Source of the DNA: Isoetes taiwanensis
Taxonomy: Eukaryota; Streptophyta; Lycopodiopsida; Isoetales; Isoetaceae
NCBI GenBank assembly: GCA_021234155.1
Contig: JAJEKV010000002.1
Span: 17,296,041 to 17,360,040, forward strand
Direction: 5' to 3'
Length of the DNA stretch: 64,000 nt
Shown: piece by piece, positions 35,331 to 46,710 of the stretch
How positions within the stretch are numbered: the first letter of the stretch is position 1
Layout of the letters: each line of letters starts with the position of its first letter
Made by a program: the position numbers and the translations under genes
Notes under the pieces: generated by a model
What the model was told of the DNA's origin: nothing
The model's input: the letters and a program-made list of their open reading frames with translations, nothing else
The model's database searches: none

Positions 35331-35606
35331 TTACTGCTGATGGGCAGCTAAGCACACAGCAAGATTTTCTGAAGCTTGCGCACAAAGCTTCTGTTTTCTG
35401 GAAGTGCCTTGGCTATTGCAGTAATTCTGCACTGCTTCTATTTGAGAAGGGCACACAATAGAAATCAAGCAGACGGCAACTTTCTGATTCAGATGCTTGC
35501 AGATCATGCCCTTCTGTGGCTCTGTTGGATACTTGTTATGGCAATCTTGCAGGGCCATAATCTTTGCTCCACAACGGCGCCTCATTTCATCCTCCTCGTC
35601 CGCCAT
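35331..35606 (-). CDS. Twin CHCH (CX9C) small protein
   Basis: A 91-residue intronless frame. Eight cysteines sit at 12, 22, 36, 46, 52, 63, 75 and 85, giving C-x9-C, C-x9-C, C-x10-C and C-x9-C. This is the arrangement of two coiled-coil-helix hairpins, each closed by two disulphides. Such proteins are imported into the mitochondrial intermembrane space by Mia40/Erv1 and act in respiratory-complex assembly, MICOS or related roles; the exact member is not identified. The acidic start (MADEEDEMRRR) has no cleavable presequence, as usual for this class. The ATG at 35606 lies only 91 bases from the divergent PPR start codon. A poly-A run downstream raises the question of a retrogene. Confidence 0.85.
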   Translation of the reverse strand: MADEEDEMRRRCGAKIMALQDCHNKYPTEPQKGMICKHLNQKVAVCLISIVCPSQIEAVQNYCNSQGTSRKQKLCAQASENLAVCLAAHQQ

Positions 35607-35697
35607 GTCTATTGCTGCAGAGGATATTTGAAACCCTAAAGGTAAAGATTTCTGTACAACCCACGTGGCTATTTTTCATGTTTGTATATAGAAAGGT

Positions 35698-37533
35698 ATG
35701 GCAATGAAATGGATTTCTTCTCCTGCACCGGATTGCCCGATGAAGACCGTCCATTCCTTTTCTAGTCAGGAAGAAGATATGTGCTCTAATAGGATCTCGT
35801 TTTTCCAAAAGAAAGGAAAAAGGGGTGCAACTGCAAATGTCTCATTTTCCTACTTCATTTGTGTATTCGTAGTGGTAGATCAATCGCATACAATTTCTTG
35901 TCAGTTGGTTCTTAAAGACAGATCTTTTAGACATAACCTCGTGGACGTAGAAAAGAGCCTGAACATCGCCAGTTATGCTAGTGTTGTAAGGAAATGTGGC
36001 AACGAAGGTAACATATCCGAGGCAAAATTACTCCATGCTAAGGTCATTGGAGATGGCCTGGAACAGGTTACATTTCTTGGTAATCTTGTAATTGAAATGT
36101 ACATTAAGTGTGGAAGGTTAGATTATGCAATGGCTATGTTTGATAAAATGAGAGAGAGAAATGTATATACATGGACAGCTGTGGTAACTGGTTTTTCGCA
36201 GTATGGACTTGATAAGAGGGCTTTACAACTCTTCAAGCAAATGCAGCAGGAAGGCATAAAGCTCGACGTCGTTGCCCTTGTAGTCATCTTGAAGGCATGC
36301 TGTGATTCTATTGCCATTGCACAAGGAAAGCTTGTTCATGCACATGGGTTAGAGTCCGGATATCTTTCAAACATTATCATGGGATCTGCACTTGTGAACA
36401 TGTATGGCAAATGTGGGAGCTTGGAAGATGCAAGGCTTGCCTTTGACAGAATGGCTTCAAGAAATGTTGCATCCTGGAATGGATTGCTAGCAGCCTATGT
36501 CATTAATGACCAGAGTAGGAATGCCTTTACTGTGTTCTGCGATATGTACAGAGCACATACAACACCAGATGGAATTACATTTGTTGGCATGCTTGATGCA
36601 TGTACAAGATTGGAAAGTCTTTCAGATGGAAAACGTATCCATGCATATGTAATAATAATGAAAATGATATCGTCTTGTTTTGTGGGTACTGCAATCATTA
36701 ATATGTATGGAAAGTGTGGTAGTGTAGAAGATGGCTATAGGGCTTTTGACAATATCCAAGAAAAAAATGTAGTAGCTTGGACTGCAGTCATTACAGTGAA
36801 TGCTCAAAATGGACGAGCAAAGGAAGCATTATGGTTCTTTATAGAAATGTCAATGCAAGATATGAAGCCAAATAAAGTTACCTATGTTAGTGTCCTCGAT
36901 GCCTGCGCCGACTTGGCAGCTTTAGAAGGAGGTACTTTAATACACCTAAGAATTATGAATAGTGGCCTAGAGTCAGATTTTGAGGTTATGAATGCACTTG
37001 TTGATATGTATGCTAAATGTGGAAGTCTGGACAATGCACGATTAATATTTGACAAGCTGAACCATCGTGATGTTATTTCGTGGAATGCTGTGATCACAGC
37101 ATATGCCCAGAGTGGACATGGACAGGAAGCCCTGCATCTTTTCCATGAAATGTTCCTGCAAGGCTTAAAGGCCAACAGCATTACCTTTCTTAGTGTATTC
37201 ACTGGATGTGGCCATGCGGGTTTGTTTGATGAAGGCCATCATCTTTTTACTTGTTCAACTCGAGACTTCACTATTCTGTTAAAGCCAAAGCATTATGGAT
37301 GTATGATTGACCTCCTTGGACGGGTTGGTGATTTAGATATAGCTTTGGACTTTGCAGACAACATGCCATTTTGTGCCGATACTATGGCATGGACAAGTTT
37401 AATAGGTTCTTCTACTACCTATAGTGATGTCACCATAGGAAAATATGCCGCAGAACATGCCTTTGGGCTGGGTACAGAAGATGCAAGATCAGGTGTTTTG
37501 CTATCTAGTATATTCTCCATTCAGGAGGAATAA
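35698..37533 (+). CDS. PLS-class PPR protein, C-terminally shortened
   Basis: A 611-residue intronless frame. From about residue 91 it is made of pentatricopeptide repeats with the typical P-L-S spacing: repeated NMYGKCG/DMYAKCG, 'AR.IFD', 'WNAVI.AYAQ.G...EAL.LF..M' blocks. About fourteen to fifteen repeats are followed by an E1-like start (YGCMIDLLGR, AWTSLIGS, AAEHAFGL). The protein stops in the E1 region, so E2 and DYW domains are missing. PLS-class PPR proteins bind single-stranded RNA in plastids or mitochondria, mostly for C-to-U editing; without DYW it would need a partner or have another role. The first 90 residues are atypical, and the true start may be one of the later ATGs. Truncation may mean decay. 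Confidence 0.88.
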   Translation: MAMKWISSPAPDCPMKTVHSFSSQEEDMCSNRISFFQKKGKRGATANVSFSYFICVFVVVDQSHTISCQLVLKDRSFRHNLVDVEKSLNIASYASVVRKCGNEGNISEAKLLHAKVIGDGLEQVTFLGNLVIEMYIKCGRLDYAMAMFDKMRERNVYTWTAVVTGFSQYGLDKRALQLFKQMQQEGIKLDVVALVVILKACCDSIAIAQGKLVHAHGLESGYLSNIIMGSALVNMYGKCGSLEDARLAFDRMASRNVASWNGLLAAYVINDQSRNAFTVFCDMYRAHTTPDGITFVGMLDACTRLESLSDGKRIHAYVIIMKMISSCFVGTAIINMYGKCGSVEDGYRAFDNIQEKNVVAWTAVITVNAQNGRAKEALWFFIEMSMQDMKPNKVTYVSVLDACADLAALEGGTLIHLRIMNSGLESDFEVMNALVDMYAKCGSLDNARLIFDKLNHRDVISWNAVITAYAQSGHGQEALHLFHEMFLQGLKANSITFLSVFTGCGHAGLFDEGHHLFTCSTRDFTILLKPKHYGCMIDLLGRVGDLDIALDFADNMPFCADTMAWTSLIGSSTTYSDVTIGKYAAEHAFGLGTEDARSGVLLSSIFSIQEE

Positions 37534-39356
37534 ATCCATAAAACACAAAAGTAGAACATAAGAAGTGCAAAAAACAGGAAAACCTGTTATAAGACATTCC
37601 TCATGTAGCAAAATTAGGGTGCCGGGTGATGGGTGCAGGGTGCAGTTTATGTTTTAGAACATATAAAACCCTCATCGTTGTTTGGGAGCTTTGCTTTTGG
37701 ATTGGGCAGATTATCTTCCTGGCATCAATCCAACAGTGTATCAACCACCGTTGTGTTTAAACCAGCCTTAAATAAAAAAAAACCTGCTAAGTCCACAAAA
37801 ACGCCATGTATGATGAAAATGAGAGGCTCAGAAAGCTTCTTTGGAAGGCTTCATCGCCTCTATAATGATGCCCTTGTTTTGCTTCAGCATCCTATAGAGT
37901 TACTTTTGCCGGGGTTAAAATGGGCATTAGTGGTTATATCAGATTGGCCTTTGACACACTAATGGAGACTATAGCTTACAGGAGTGGAAAACTACTGGTA
38001 TTGAGGCTGCGAATCAGGCTGTATATATTGTATATGTCATTCTGATCTTATTTTTTTTAACACAGTTGCGTCCATGTCATATTCAGATAGAAATATGATC
38101 CTGAATGAGGCATACCACTTCATAATAGAATCCTAGATAAGGTAGGATCCTGAATGAGGCATACCACTTTGTGACAGCTCAATTCCCTGGATTTATATCC
38201 TGCAGCCCAAGCAAAGGAGCCTGTTAGGATTGACAGTTATGGTATTTAGGAACAGGCAGTTAGGAGTTTTCAAATAATAAACTTACACTTAATAAAAAAT
38301 GCCTCAAGATACGATTCCATTGAAGTTCATCAGTTCATCTTCTGATGCCAACGAATACCGAGCCACATCCCCTGATGATCATTAATGGGCGAAATGGGCA
38401 ATTGCCTTCAATATTTTTTTCGGCACGTCGCACAGCATCTTGGCGCAAAGCATAAGACATCCATTTCTTTGGCGCCAGCTTCTGACAATTTATTTAGGTT
38501 TTATGAAAGATGTTTCAAGTTTTTAGTTTATGGATTGTTATTGTGCTCTAAATCATCTTCCAAGTTTTTTGTTTATTCTTTACTATTGTAAGGTATAGTC
38601 ATATTTGAATTATGTTCCTTATGTTGTTCTCATTCTGATGTCTTCTTTTCATTCTAAAGTATTGATAGGGACATGACCATGCTGTGTTTCTTGCTCCTTA
38701 TATATCTAGCATATGGATCACCTTATCTTTTCTACGATTCTAGTTTTCCAACAGGTTATGCACCAACATGGGGCTCAAATAGCTATTGCCTTTAACCTTT
38801 TTACTTGAAATGAGCAAAGGGTCTTTGCAGATCATCTTCTTTGCTACATGCCTTTGATATCCCCTGAGGCCTGGATTTGAGACAGTGAAGGAATGGATGA
38901 AAATCTTGCTGCCACTGGAGCAGCAGCAAATCAGTGCAGCTTATAGTGGTGTGTAATTACAGGTTTTCCATCGTTGTAGTGGCCTGGTCATGTTATTGGA
39001 AGATGGAAAGAAACATAGCAACATATGCTGTTATATGCCTTATGTTAACGTAGGGATTTGATAGAGACACATAAAATCCTGGATATTTGTGTATCTGGTG
39101 TCTTGTAGTATTGACATTTGGATATTTGTGTATCTGGTGTCTTGTAGTATTGACATTATTCTTGGGAACAGTGACCACATCAAGATCATGAATTTGGGTC
39201 TTATTTAACTACCATATCAAACCTTGAATCTACATCAAATCGATGCATTACGAATCAGTTAATTATAGTACCCTTGTCTTCAGTAATCCCTGCTCCAACA
39301 AAGGGACAAAGACAAAGTTATGATGGGGGCATACAATATGACAAGGAAACTGGCAA
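37534..39356. repeat. Intergenic region with short direct duplications
   Basis: A 24-base unit starting GATCCTGAATGAGGC occurs at 38097 and 38147. A 39-base tandem pair lies at 39081-39119 and 39120-39158 (GGATATTTGTGTATCTGG start). The small frame at 37633-37962 has no recognisable domain. No gene is supported. Confidence 0.6.
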
Positions 39357-39529
39357 CGTATATGTGCCCACAAACATATCTCTTTGGCCCATTGAATTTG
39401 CTAAAACAGCACTAACACCAGAATTTGTAATTTTAACTTCACCTTTATGATTTACGAGCAAATTAGATGGTTTAACTTACGGTGAATAAAATGCCGATCT
39501 TGATGCAAGTACATCAGCCCTTGGAGCAC
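39357..39529 (-). pseudogene. MAP kinase kinase (MAPKK) exon remnant
   Basis: The minus strand reads VLQGLMYLHQDRHFIHR, then after a one-base phase change [38 protein letters not shown]. This is the catalytic-loop-to-activation-loop part of plant MKKs. The 5' edge is a good acceptor (TTTCTTCAG, at 39530) as in real MKK genes before VLQGL. Inactivating changes: the catalytic HRD aspartate is lost at the frameshift and DFG is replaced by N-S-G. The match ends at GTYT. No other MKK exon was seen near it, so it is a stranded exon, perhaps from a duplication. Confidence 0.82.
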
Positions 39530-41474
39530 CTGAAGAAACAAGGATCAGATTAACTGTATGGCATAAGAAACTTACGACTTGTTGGCCCCATCACCTGTTT
39601 ACAGGTTGTTGCTAGATAGGGTTCTAGAATAGCTTTCACTTCATCAGAGAGAGAGAGAGAGCCACCATCCATATCCATATACTACAGAACTAAAAATATT
39701 GACCCATTGTTGTATAATGCATCATAACAAATGACAACATATGGACACTGAGGGATTAATTGATTTCGATCTCTTGCACGATCATTTCTTTGTGACATTT
39801 TATATATCACTAGCTTTGTTCCAATTTCTTCCCTCATCTCTGATAAATTTTGGTACGTGTACCTTTTGATAAACCAGGTTTTAAATTCGACCCTTAAATA
39901 ATTTAGAATTTCTAGGCAGAAGCTTCTATTCAGCAGATATTCATGAGGCCATGCTATTTTCGTTTTGTTATTTTCATTCTTATCTTTTGGTTGACGAGAT
40001 ACAGCTTGAAATTCAAGGTGCAGACATGACTGCACCAGCAAGTATTACTCTCGTGCCTCCTAATATGGGGCACAATAAGCAAAGTCCAGGCTCAGGATTT
40101 CCAAATCAACATGACATTTATTGTACATTTTCATTGGTGACTCCACTTCTGCCTTTCCATCCATTCTTCCCTGCTGCTTCGTATATATCTTTTCTGCTGA
40201 CAAACATAGCATCTCCAGCTTCAAGTCTGAAAGCACCAAGGTCACCTCTATATGTTGCTACCTTTCTATGACATCTAAACATTATCTGGTGGCCCTAATA
40301 TGTCATTATGTCGTATGCAAGCTGGCTGCAGTCAGTCTCAAGTACTACAAGAGCTGCTTGTGAAGAGGAGAAAGATTGCTGCTGTACTACTTCTATTATC
40401 AAGATCAAGATTATCAGGAGATTTATTGTCTGGCTGGTAGGCATCCCCTGTTAGAATCATATCAATGAAGTTCTTCCAGTGGGCAACCACCAGGGGAGGG
40501 TACTATGGCAAATGGACCATAAATTATCTTCTTGCCATTATTATCTTCTTGCTCTGATCAAGAAGCTTCCTGATCATAAGGTTCAAAGAACTTTTAGATG
40601 TTGGATGTTGCACATATAGTTGGATGAGCTTGTAACAGACTTGTGTTCTTGCATTTGCTCTGCCAAATACAATCTTGGAGTTGTAATCTTGCAAAGTCAA
40701 ATGTTTTTTGTTTCAATTGTACAGAATTGTTTCTGCAGAAAGCCTGTGATAAATTGTGTGGCAAACTTGGAGTTGTAACCTTGCAAAGTAGGATAGAATG
40801 CTTTTATACAGCTGCCGCGTTGTTGATATCTGGGCCTCGATGCCTGAATTGGAGGACTAGGATTTTGCCATGTAGGGGAGGGGGCTGTATAAAGCAGTCC
40901 CGCAAAGTGTTCATAATTTTATAATTTTTGTTTGAATTATCAGTGTTGTAAATTATGACTGCACAAAGCCTATGATTTGGAGAAAAAAAATCGTGGTCTG
41001 GCTAAGAGGAGAAAACAGCTCTAGAATTCGCCTTCTATCTCTTGGTTTAGACCGACAGGAATCTCGATGTTGATGGTAGTGGAACATTCTTCTCTCTTTG
41101 GGTTAGCAGTTAAGGTGGGCTGCCCAGTGTTGGCTCACTTTGTGGCATTCCATCCAGAAACCTGATCTAGAGTTGTAATCTGCCAATAAAAAATATATGA
41201 TCATGTTTCACAATATAAATCATGCAACAATTTGAGTTACCTAGTGAGAGTAGTAGCGTGTCATAGTTGAGGGGGTCAGGGCCCCTTGTTGGTGATAGCG
41301 GTCACGAGTTGGCCCATTTAGTTAGTGTTGTCCAGAACTCCAAGTTGGTGCACAAACAAACTCTGATTGGAGAGATGATGGCCTTGGTCATACACCTCGG
41401 TTTGCCCATAATAGCACATGTAAATGCAAGCATCAGTTACAAAAGCCATCAGTTCTCAGCCCTTCTCTTATGCT
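39530..41474. other. Intergenic region
   Basis: A GA microsatellite lies at about 39646-39660. A 25-base unit (CTTGGAGTTGTAA-CTTGCAAAGT) recurs at 40674 and 40767. 40010-40265 has coding-like composition on both strands but no family is recognised. TGTTAGAATCATATCAATGAAG at 40450 resembles the start of a copia-type LTR, but no end was found. Confidence 0.35.
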
Positions 41475-44224
41475 CTAGCTTGGCACAAGATCATCATCAC
41501 TAGTCACAAGGAGCATCTGCTGCAAGGTTAAGCCCAAAGCCCTAGAATTCTTTCTCCTCATGGGTAACTTCCCTACTGGAACATGTGCAAATTGTTCCAT
41601 TTGGATTGCTGCTTGTTCATCATCAAGAGGATCTTGATATCCATTTAGAGGGCATGTAACAGCTGGGATAGGGATGTCAGGTGGCAGCATTTCAGAATAG
41701 GGGTCAAGTGCCTCTTCTTCAACAAGATCCTCTTCTTCATCTCCAAAAGCATTAGGATCTTTAGGTCAGCATTAGCATCAGCCACCCTATCAGCAATTTC
41801 AGTTGGTTTAACTTTCATGAACATGAAAGGCCAGATCCCTATTTTCTCAAAGCCAGCCTTGATATTATCAGCTCTAATAGAGAGGGACAGGGTTTTGAAG
41901 ACCATAACAGCCATGTCAGCCCTATTGGGATCCTTGGGTACCTCCTGGTCCATGTACTCCATCTGTGTCCTCCTAAATTGCTCTGCAACATCACAACAAT
42001 AACATTGGCGATTGAGAAAGCTTCTTTATGGAGTGCAGGTGAAACCGGTTGTGCTATATGGATGTCCTATTTGGGAGCGGGGTCTGTCTATTAAAGGATG
42101 GGTTGCGGTTGAAAAAGTGCAAAAACGATTCTTATTGGAAGAATTTGGAGCTAAAATTCAAACCCCTTACTGTATGGTTTTGGTAGAAGCAGGTTTTTTG
42201 CCTCTTGAAGTGGATGCTTTATGTCGGACAATAACGTATGTTAATAGAGTCTTAGCAATTGACTCAGATCGTTTTCCACGCCGTGCATTGGAAAAATAAA
42301 GAGAAAAGGGATAGTACTTTGATATCCTGAAACGAGCAAGTAGATGGTTGGGACATGGTGTTTGGTCGGATTCTATGAAATTGAAGGAAGTATACGAGCA
42401 AGTTGAGAAGATGGTATTGAAGAAAATGTGGCAAATTGACACTGATGGAAACATTAAGAAAAAATTCTACCTTGAAGAGATCAATGACATGCAAGATTAT
42501 AAAGAACAAAGCTACCTTCTTACAGATATTAGCAGGAAGAACCGACAGATTATCTCTCAATTGAGGTTATCGTCACATACCCTTCACATAGAAACTGGTA
42601 GATGGCATAATACTCCATGTTATAAGAGATATTGTCCTGGATGTTTGGAATTGGAGACATTTGGAAGGAAAGAAAAGATATAATTCTGTTATTTGATATT
42701 ATGTCAGACTTTGATGCATGTGCTGCTCTAAAATGAGCGCTTAACACTGTACATATTTGCCAGAGAGGCTTAGGGGCTTAAATGGCTTGATAATACAATT
42801 AAATTAAACATGTTAGCAACCATAACAAATTGTGAATACAAAAGGCAGCAATCAGACATCCAAAGTCATACTCTTCAATGGACCAAAACAAGGCACGTCC
42901 AAAGGTTGTAGTGCATGGCTAGTATGGGGAGGTAATTGCAGAATATGCAAGCCAATTTCTCGTGCATGTTCAATCACATTCAAGTTGACATGCGAACCAT
43001 GTCCATCACAGATAAGGAGATGTGGTCTGATCTGGCTAACTCCACCAGGGACCTTGTACTTGAAGTGGTCAATCTACTTGGCAAAGAGAGCATCAATTAG
43101 CCAAGCACTCTTTTGAAATGACATGGCAACACCTGGCTCACCCGGGGGATGCACTTAGTAATAAAAGGCTATGGACATCTGCGTTCGAAGGGTGCCCAAA
43201 AACATCCCTAGTATACTGATCTTTGGAAGCTAATTTAACCTGTAAAATATATACTTCGCCCCAGATATGGCAGAAAAAACCCCTAATGGTAAGTATACAA
43301 ATACAAAATGGTAAACCCCAACCCCCCCCCTCCCCCCGTACTGCAAAGAATACTGAATACCCCAGGATGGCTCACAGCTAGCAAGGAGGTCCAAATCTTT
43401 CATAGTATTACCCTTAAAAATATAGACACAAGGAATCTTACCACCAGATGCATTTATGCACGCTAGAACAGTGGTCCATTGCCTACTTTTTCGCACATTC
43501 TGAAATACCTCTTGCTGTCTCTTCTTGCAAAAATTCTCACACCTTTGTTTTCTCCAGCCATGATGCCAGTTTCATCACAATTCCAGATTCTATCAGGGGC
43601 CAATTGCAGCTCTTCAATTATGTTTCTTAGATTGGTATACAAGGCAACCAGGTTATCTGTATCCAATGCTCTCACTCTTTGTATGTCTATTGTCTTAAGA
43701 CGTCTCAAGTCACACTGGGGTGCCTCCTTTTGAAGGCCCTCCACCATGATCTTCCAGGTATGTCATCCTTCCAGAGGGTTATTCTACCTGGAGCAAGCGT
43801 CATCAGCCTTCTTACAAAGGCCATCAATGATTACCCCTCTCCCCTCATTTGCTCGAGAATGAACCCAAGCCACAAGGTCAAGCTCCTCTAAATTAAGGCA
43901 TTTAGGCATAGATCCAAGTTTATTTCTGCTCCTACCATAAAGCCAGTTCCTCAAAATACTAGTAGGAATACCAAAATCTACAGCAACACCTAATGCTCAT
44001 GCTTCCATCATCAAATGCATCTTGAGCACTATCCATTTGTTCCATTGACCACTGCCCCTCTTTTGGCATCTTATCCTTTTGTTGCCAACAAGATTGGGAT
44101 TATGTGCAACCTCCTCATCGGGTTCTAGCATAACAAGTTCAATGATTGTCCTCCTCTTGTTAGTCTTAAGAGGAGGAGCAGACTCCTCAGATCTGCCTAC
44201 AACTCGGCCCCTTCTTAATTCCAT
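41475..44224 (-). pseudogene. pogo/Tigger-like DDE transposase, interrupted and decayed
   Basis: The minus strand shows the order of a CENP-B-like transposase. An N-terminal part (from ATG at 44224) and a helix-turn-helix-like stretch (DFGIPTSILRNWLYGRSRNK, about 43915-43975) come first. Next is DRIWNCDETGIMAGENKGV (about 43545-43605) with the first catalytic Asp, then QWTTVLACINASGGKIP (about 43430-43485) and LLICDGHGSHV (about 42990-43025) with the second Asp. PPHTSHALQPLDV (about 42895-42935) follows, and a C-terminal part has GFEKIGIWPF (41645-41962). Stops and frameshifts are numerous. An unmatched stretch at about 43140-43370 splits the DDE region and may be an intron or insertion. A LINE lies within the C-terminal part (42005-42816). 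Confidence 0.85.
42005..42816 (+). mobile_element. 5'-truncated LINE inserted in the transposase
   Basis: The plus strand begins inside the LINE thumb region (KPVVLYGCPIWERGL, then VEKVQKRFLLEEFGAK and EAGFLPLEVDALCRT, 42012-42299). It continues through RQIISQLRLSSHTLHIETGRW and a C-x2-C zinc-like end (CPGCLELE, to 42683). The 3' end GGGGCTTAAATGGCTTGATAATACAATTAAATTAAA-type sequence (split here: GGGGCTTAAATGG then A/T-rich repeats) matches LINE tails. Flanking 11-mers CAACAATAACA (41994-42004) and CAACCATAACA (42817-42827) differ at one base and look like a target-site duplication. Confidence 0.85.
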
Positions 44225-44440
44225 GGAGAATGAGACAAAGCAATGGTCTAGAATGCAATAACAGACAAAGACAAAGTAGAGCAAGGAAGGACTAACCCTT
44301 GCAGAACACATTTAAATAAAAAGACTGAGTAGACAGGGAGACAACATATCTGGATTATAGCAGGCTAAATATAAGTTCAAATCTCCCTCTAAAAGCTCGC
44401 ATGCAAATTTGAAATACATATCTTATGGTGCAAGATGTGG

Positions 44441-44728
44441 TCAGCTCAGTGATCTAGAGCATGTGAGGGCCGGATTGAATCTGAGCATGAATTGCATGCA
44501 AGAATTGAGGCGCCAAATGCTAGAAATAAGATGCCAAAGCTTTTCCTGGCTCGAAATCTCTTGCATGCAGGGAACCATCAAGAAGCCACATGCATTTAAA
44601 GAAGCAACTAGGGCGCGCCATCCTAAAGCAGCATGGAACCCGACCACATATCTTGAAGAGTCTTTGATTTGCTGTAGTGCACCATCGCCAACAAATAGGG
44701 GTTCTAACTCCAGTTGTGCGTGCGCCAT
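44441..44728 (-). CDS. Hypothetical small frame, unrecognised
   Basis: On the minus strand an ATG at 44728 follows a leader-like CTTTTAGGGTTCACAGAGGG and opens a frame of 95 codons starting MAHAQLELEPLFVGDG. Composition in the first 60 residues is coding-like. No family is recognised and no introns could be proposed. It may be a first exon whose partners were displaced by the transposase relic. Confidence 0.25.
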   Translation of the reverse strand: MAHAQLELEPLFVGDGALQQIKDSSRYVVGFHAALGWRALVASLNACGFLMVPCMQEISSQEKLWHLISSIWRLNSCMQFMLRFNPALTCSRSLS

Positions 44729-44814
44729 TTTGGTCCCTCTGTGAACCCTAAAAGAGTGCCCATTGATCAATAGTTCTTAATTTGGGCTGCGCCAAAACCG
44801 GTCCCTGAATCAAT

Positions 44815-44930
44815 ATTGGGCATGCCACCTTAAGAGATCTTGTATTCAAGTCTCCGTGGGTCCGTCGTATATCGTTGACAATGTGGGCATGATGTAAAAA
44901 ATACTATCTATCTGTCTGTCTGTCTCTTCA
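44815..44930 (+). repeat. Possible SINE-like fragment with CTGT tail
   Basis: GGCATGCCACCTTAAGAGATC, then TATTCAAGTCTCCGTGGG (B-box-like), then ATGATGTAAAAAATACTATC and a CTGT/CTAT microsatellite (44903-44930). The layout fits a tRNA-derived retroposon with a simple-repeat tail. 44931-46710 shows no supported gene. Confidence 0.35.
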
Positions 44931-46710
44931 TTTCAAATTCCAGAAATCTAACGCGATGTCAAATTTTGCCTACGTAGCAACTAATTACCATGTAGTGGAC
45001 TTGAGATGGAACACATAAGGCAACATCCATTCACCTTTCCCTTGTCCATTTCTAATAGCACCAACTACACATCATCAAGAAGTTAAGCATCTATATCAAT
45101 CCTCGAGGATCTACGATATAGTTCATTGCCTCATAGCCCAATCTATAGAGCCCAATGCATCTTGAATATTGTTCATTGCATTATAGCCCAATATCAAGAC
45201 ATGTATGAGAATTGCTCATCACATGTATGTTGAATTGTTCTTAACAATGTTGGATGTAGTTAAGCGCATCCATAATCATGATGATAATTCTTAGAAAATG
45301 TTGCTCATTTTGGAGCAATTAGCTGCAACTGCATTTATATGCAATGAAAGAATACGATTAGCAACACAAGATCCATTGCCAATGCGGCCTAGTAAGAGGC
45401 TCCTATAGTTTTCCAAACCTACAAAGTTGAATGAACTGGTGGTTGTTATCGATTTTTTAGGCTTTATAACATAAATAGTTCTATAAATATGAGGAAGCCA
45501 ATAAGATTGGCAGGTTAGCCCTCTCCGGTTAGAGTCAAGGTATGATGCCCAGATAAATGATCGTGGCCATGCTGGAAGGATGCGATATAAGCATGCAGTT
45601 GCGTGTCCCTGTAAGACATAGTAGAATGCTATCAAAATCTTCATACATGGGTGTTATCAGAGACCTTACCTTTGTTTTGAGATCATGCTCTTGTTTGGGC
45701 AGTCACAGAGTCGATTCAGATATGTGAAGATTTGTGCTGCTCTACTTTTGATCTTCAAAGAAAGCACATGGCCGCTCCACCTGCAAGCTCAGGCAGGATC
45801 AAGAGCCACGATCAAGAGATCATGCATTTGCTCCTTGTTTTTCTCCCACTATAAAAACTCCAAATTTGAAACTAAGTTACATATAGTGCTAATATCATAG
45901 GGGGCAACAACATGTAACATAGTCTAGACACATTTGTTAGTTACCTACAATAGTTACTTACAATGTGAAAGTAAACTAAGGACATATGTTCTGGAAAAGC
46001 CTTCAACTTCAAATGCAGGTTGGCTGCCTCAATTTCACAAATCTTTGGTATTAGATGAGCATGATGAGTTTTAAAAGGGCACGTTCTATTAAACCTAAAA
46101 AACCCTGTTATGACTTGAAGGCTCATGGTTCGAAGACCTTAAGATATATTGAAAATGAATGTCAAGGTATGGGACTTAGGGGGATTTCCCATGGACGTGA
46201 AACCTGCAGGTTTTTTGTATGTTGGGCTTTCTGACATTCCAAGGGGCTCAGGCTTGGGACCTCGACAACAAGTAATGCATTACTACTACTTTGTGCTCGG
46301 GTCTTGGACCTAACTTGAACAATTAGCTCAGATTTCGTTCCTGTGCATCAATCAGCTGCGATTTTGGCAAACAAAAAAACTTAGGAACGAGGTAAGGACG
46401 CAAAGGGATTGAAGCACCTGGTGATGAGATCCTCCGATGGGAACATATTCAAAATGAATAAACCCTTGATGTAGTGATGTGGTGCAATCCCAACAGTTGA
46501 TGAGACCATCCCACAGAATCTCCAATGGTCATGATTCCGCCACGACACTACATTAAGGGTAAATTTAATTTCACTACCCAAATATAATGTCATGGAACCT
46601 TGATATAGTTTTGAACTGCATTTCGGCGGGACATATGATTGGGAATATTCCATCGGATCTTAGATCCATCACTACAATTATTAGGTTTTCAAAACCCTTC
46701 GCGAAGCACA

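Noticed and set aside
40450-40990. Solo copia LTR starting TGTTAGAATCATATC
   Set aside because: No matching end, no second copy and no target duplication were found.
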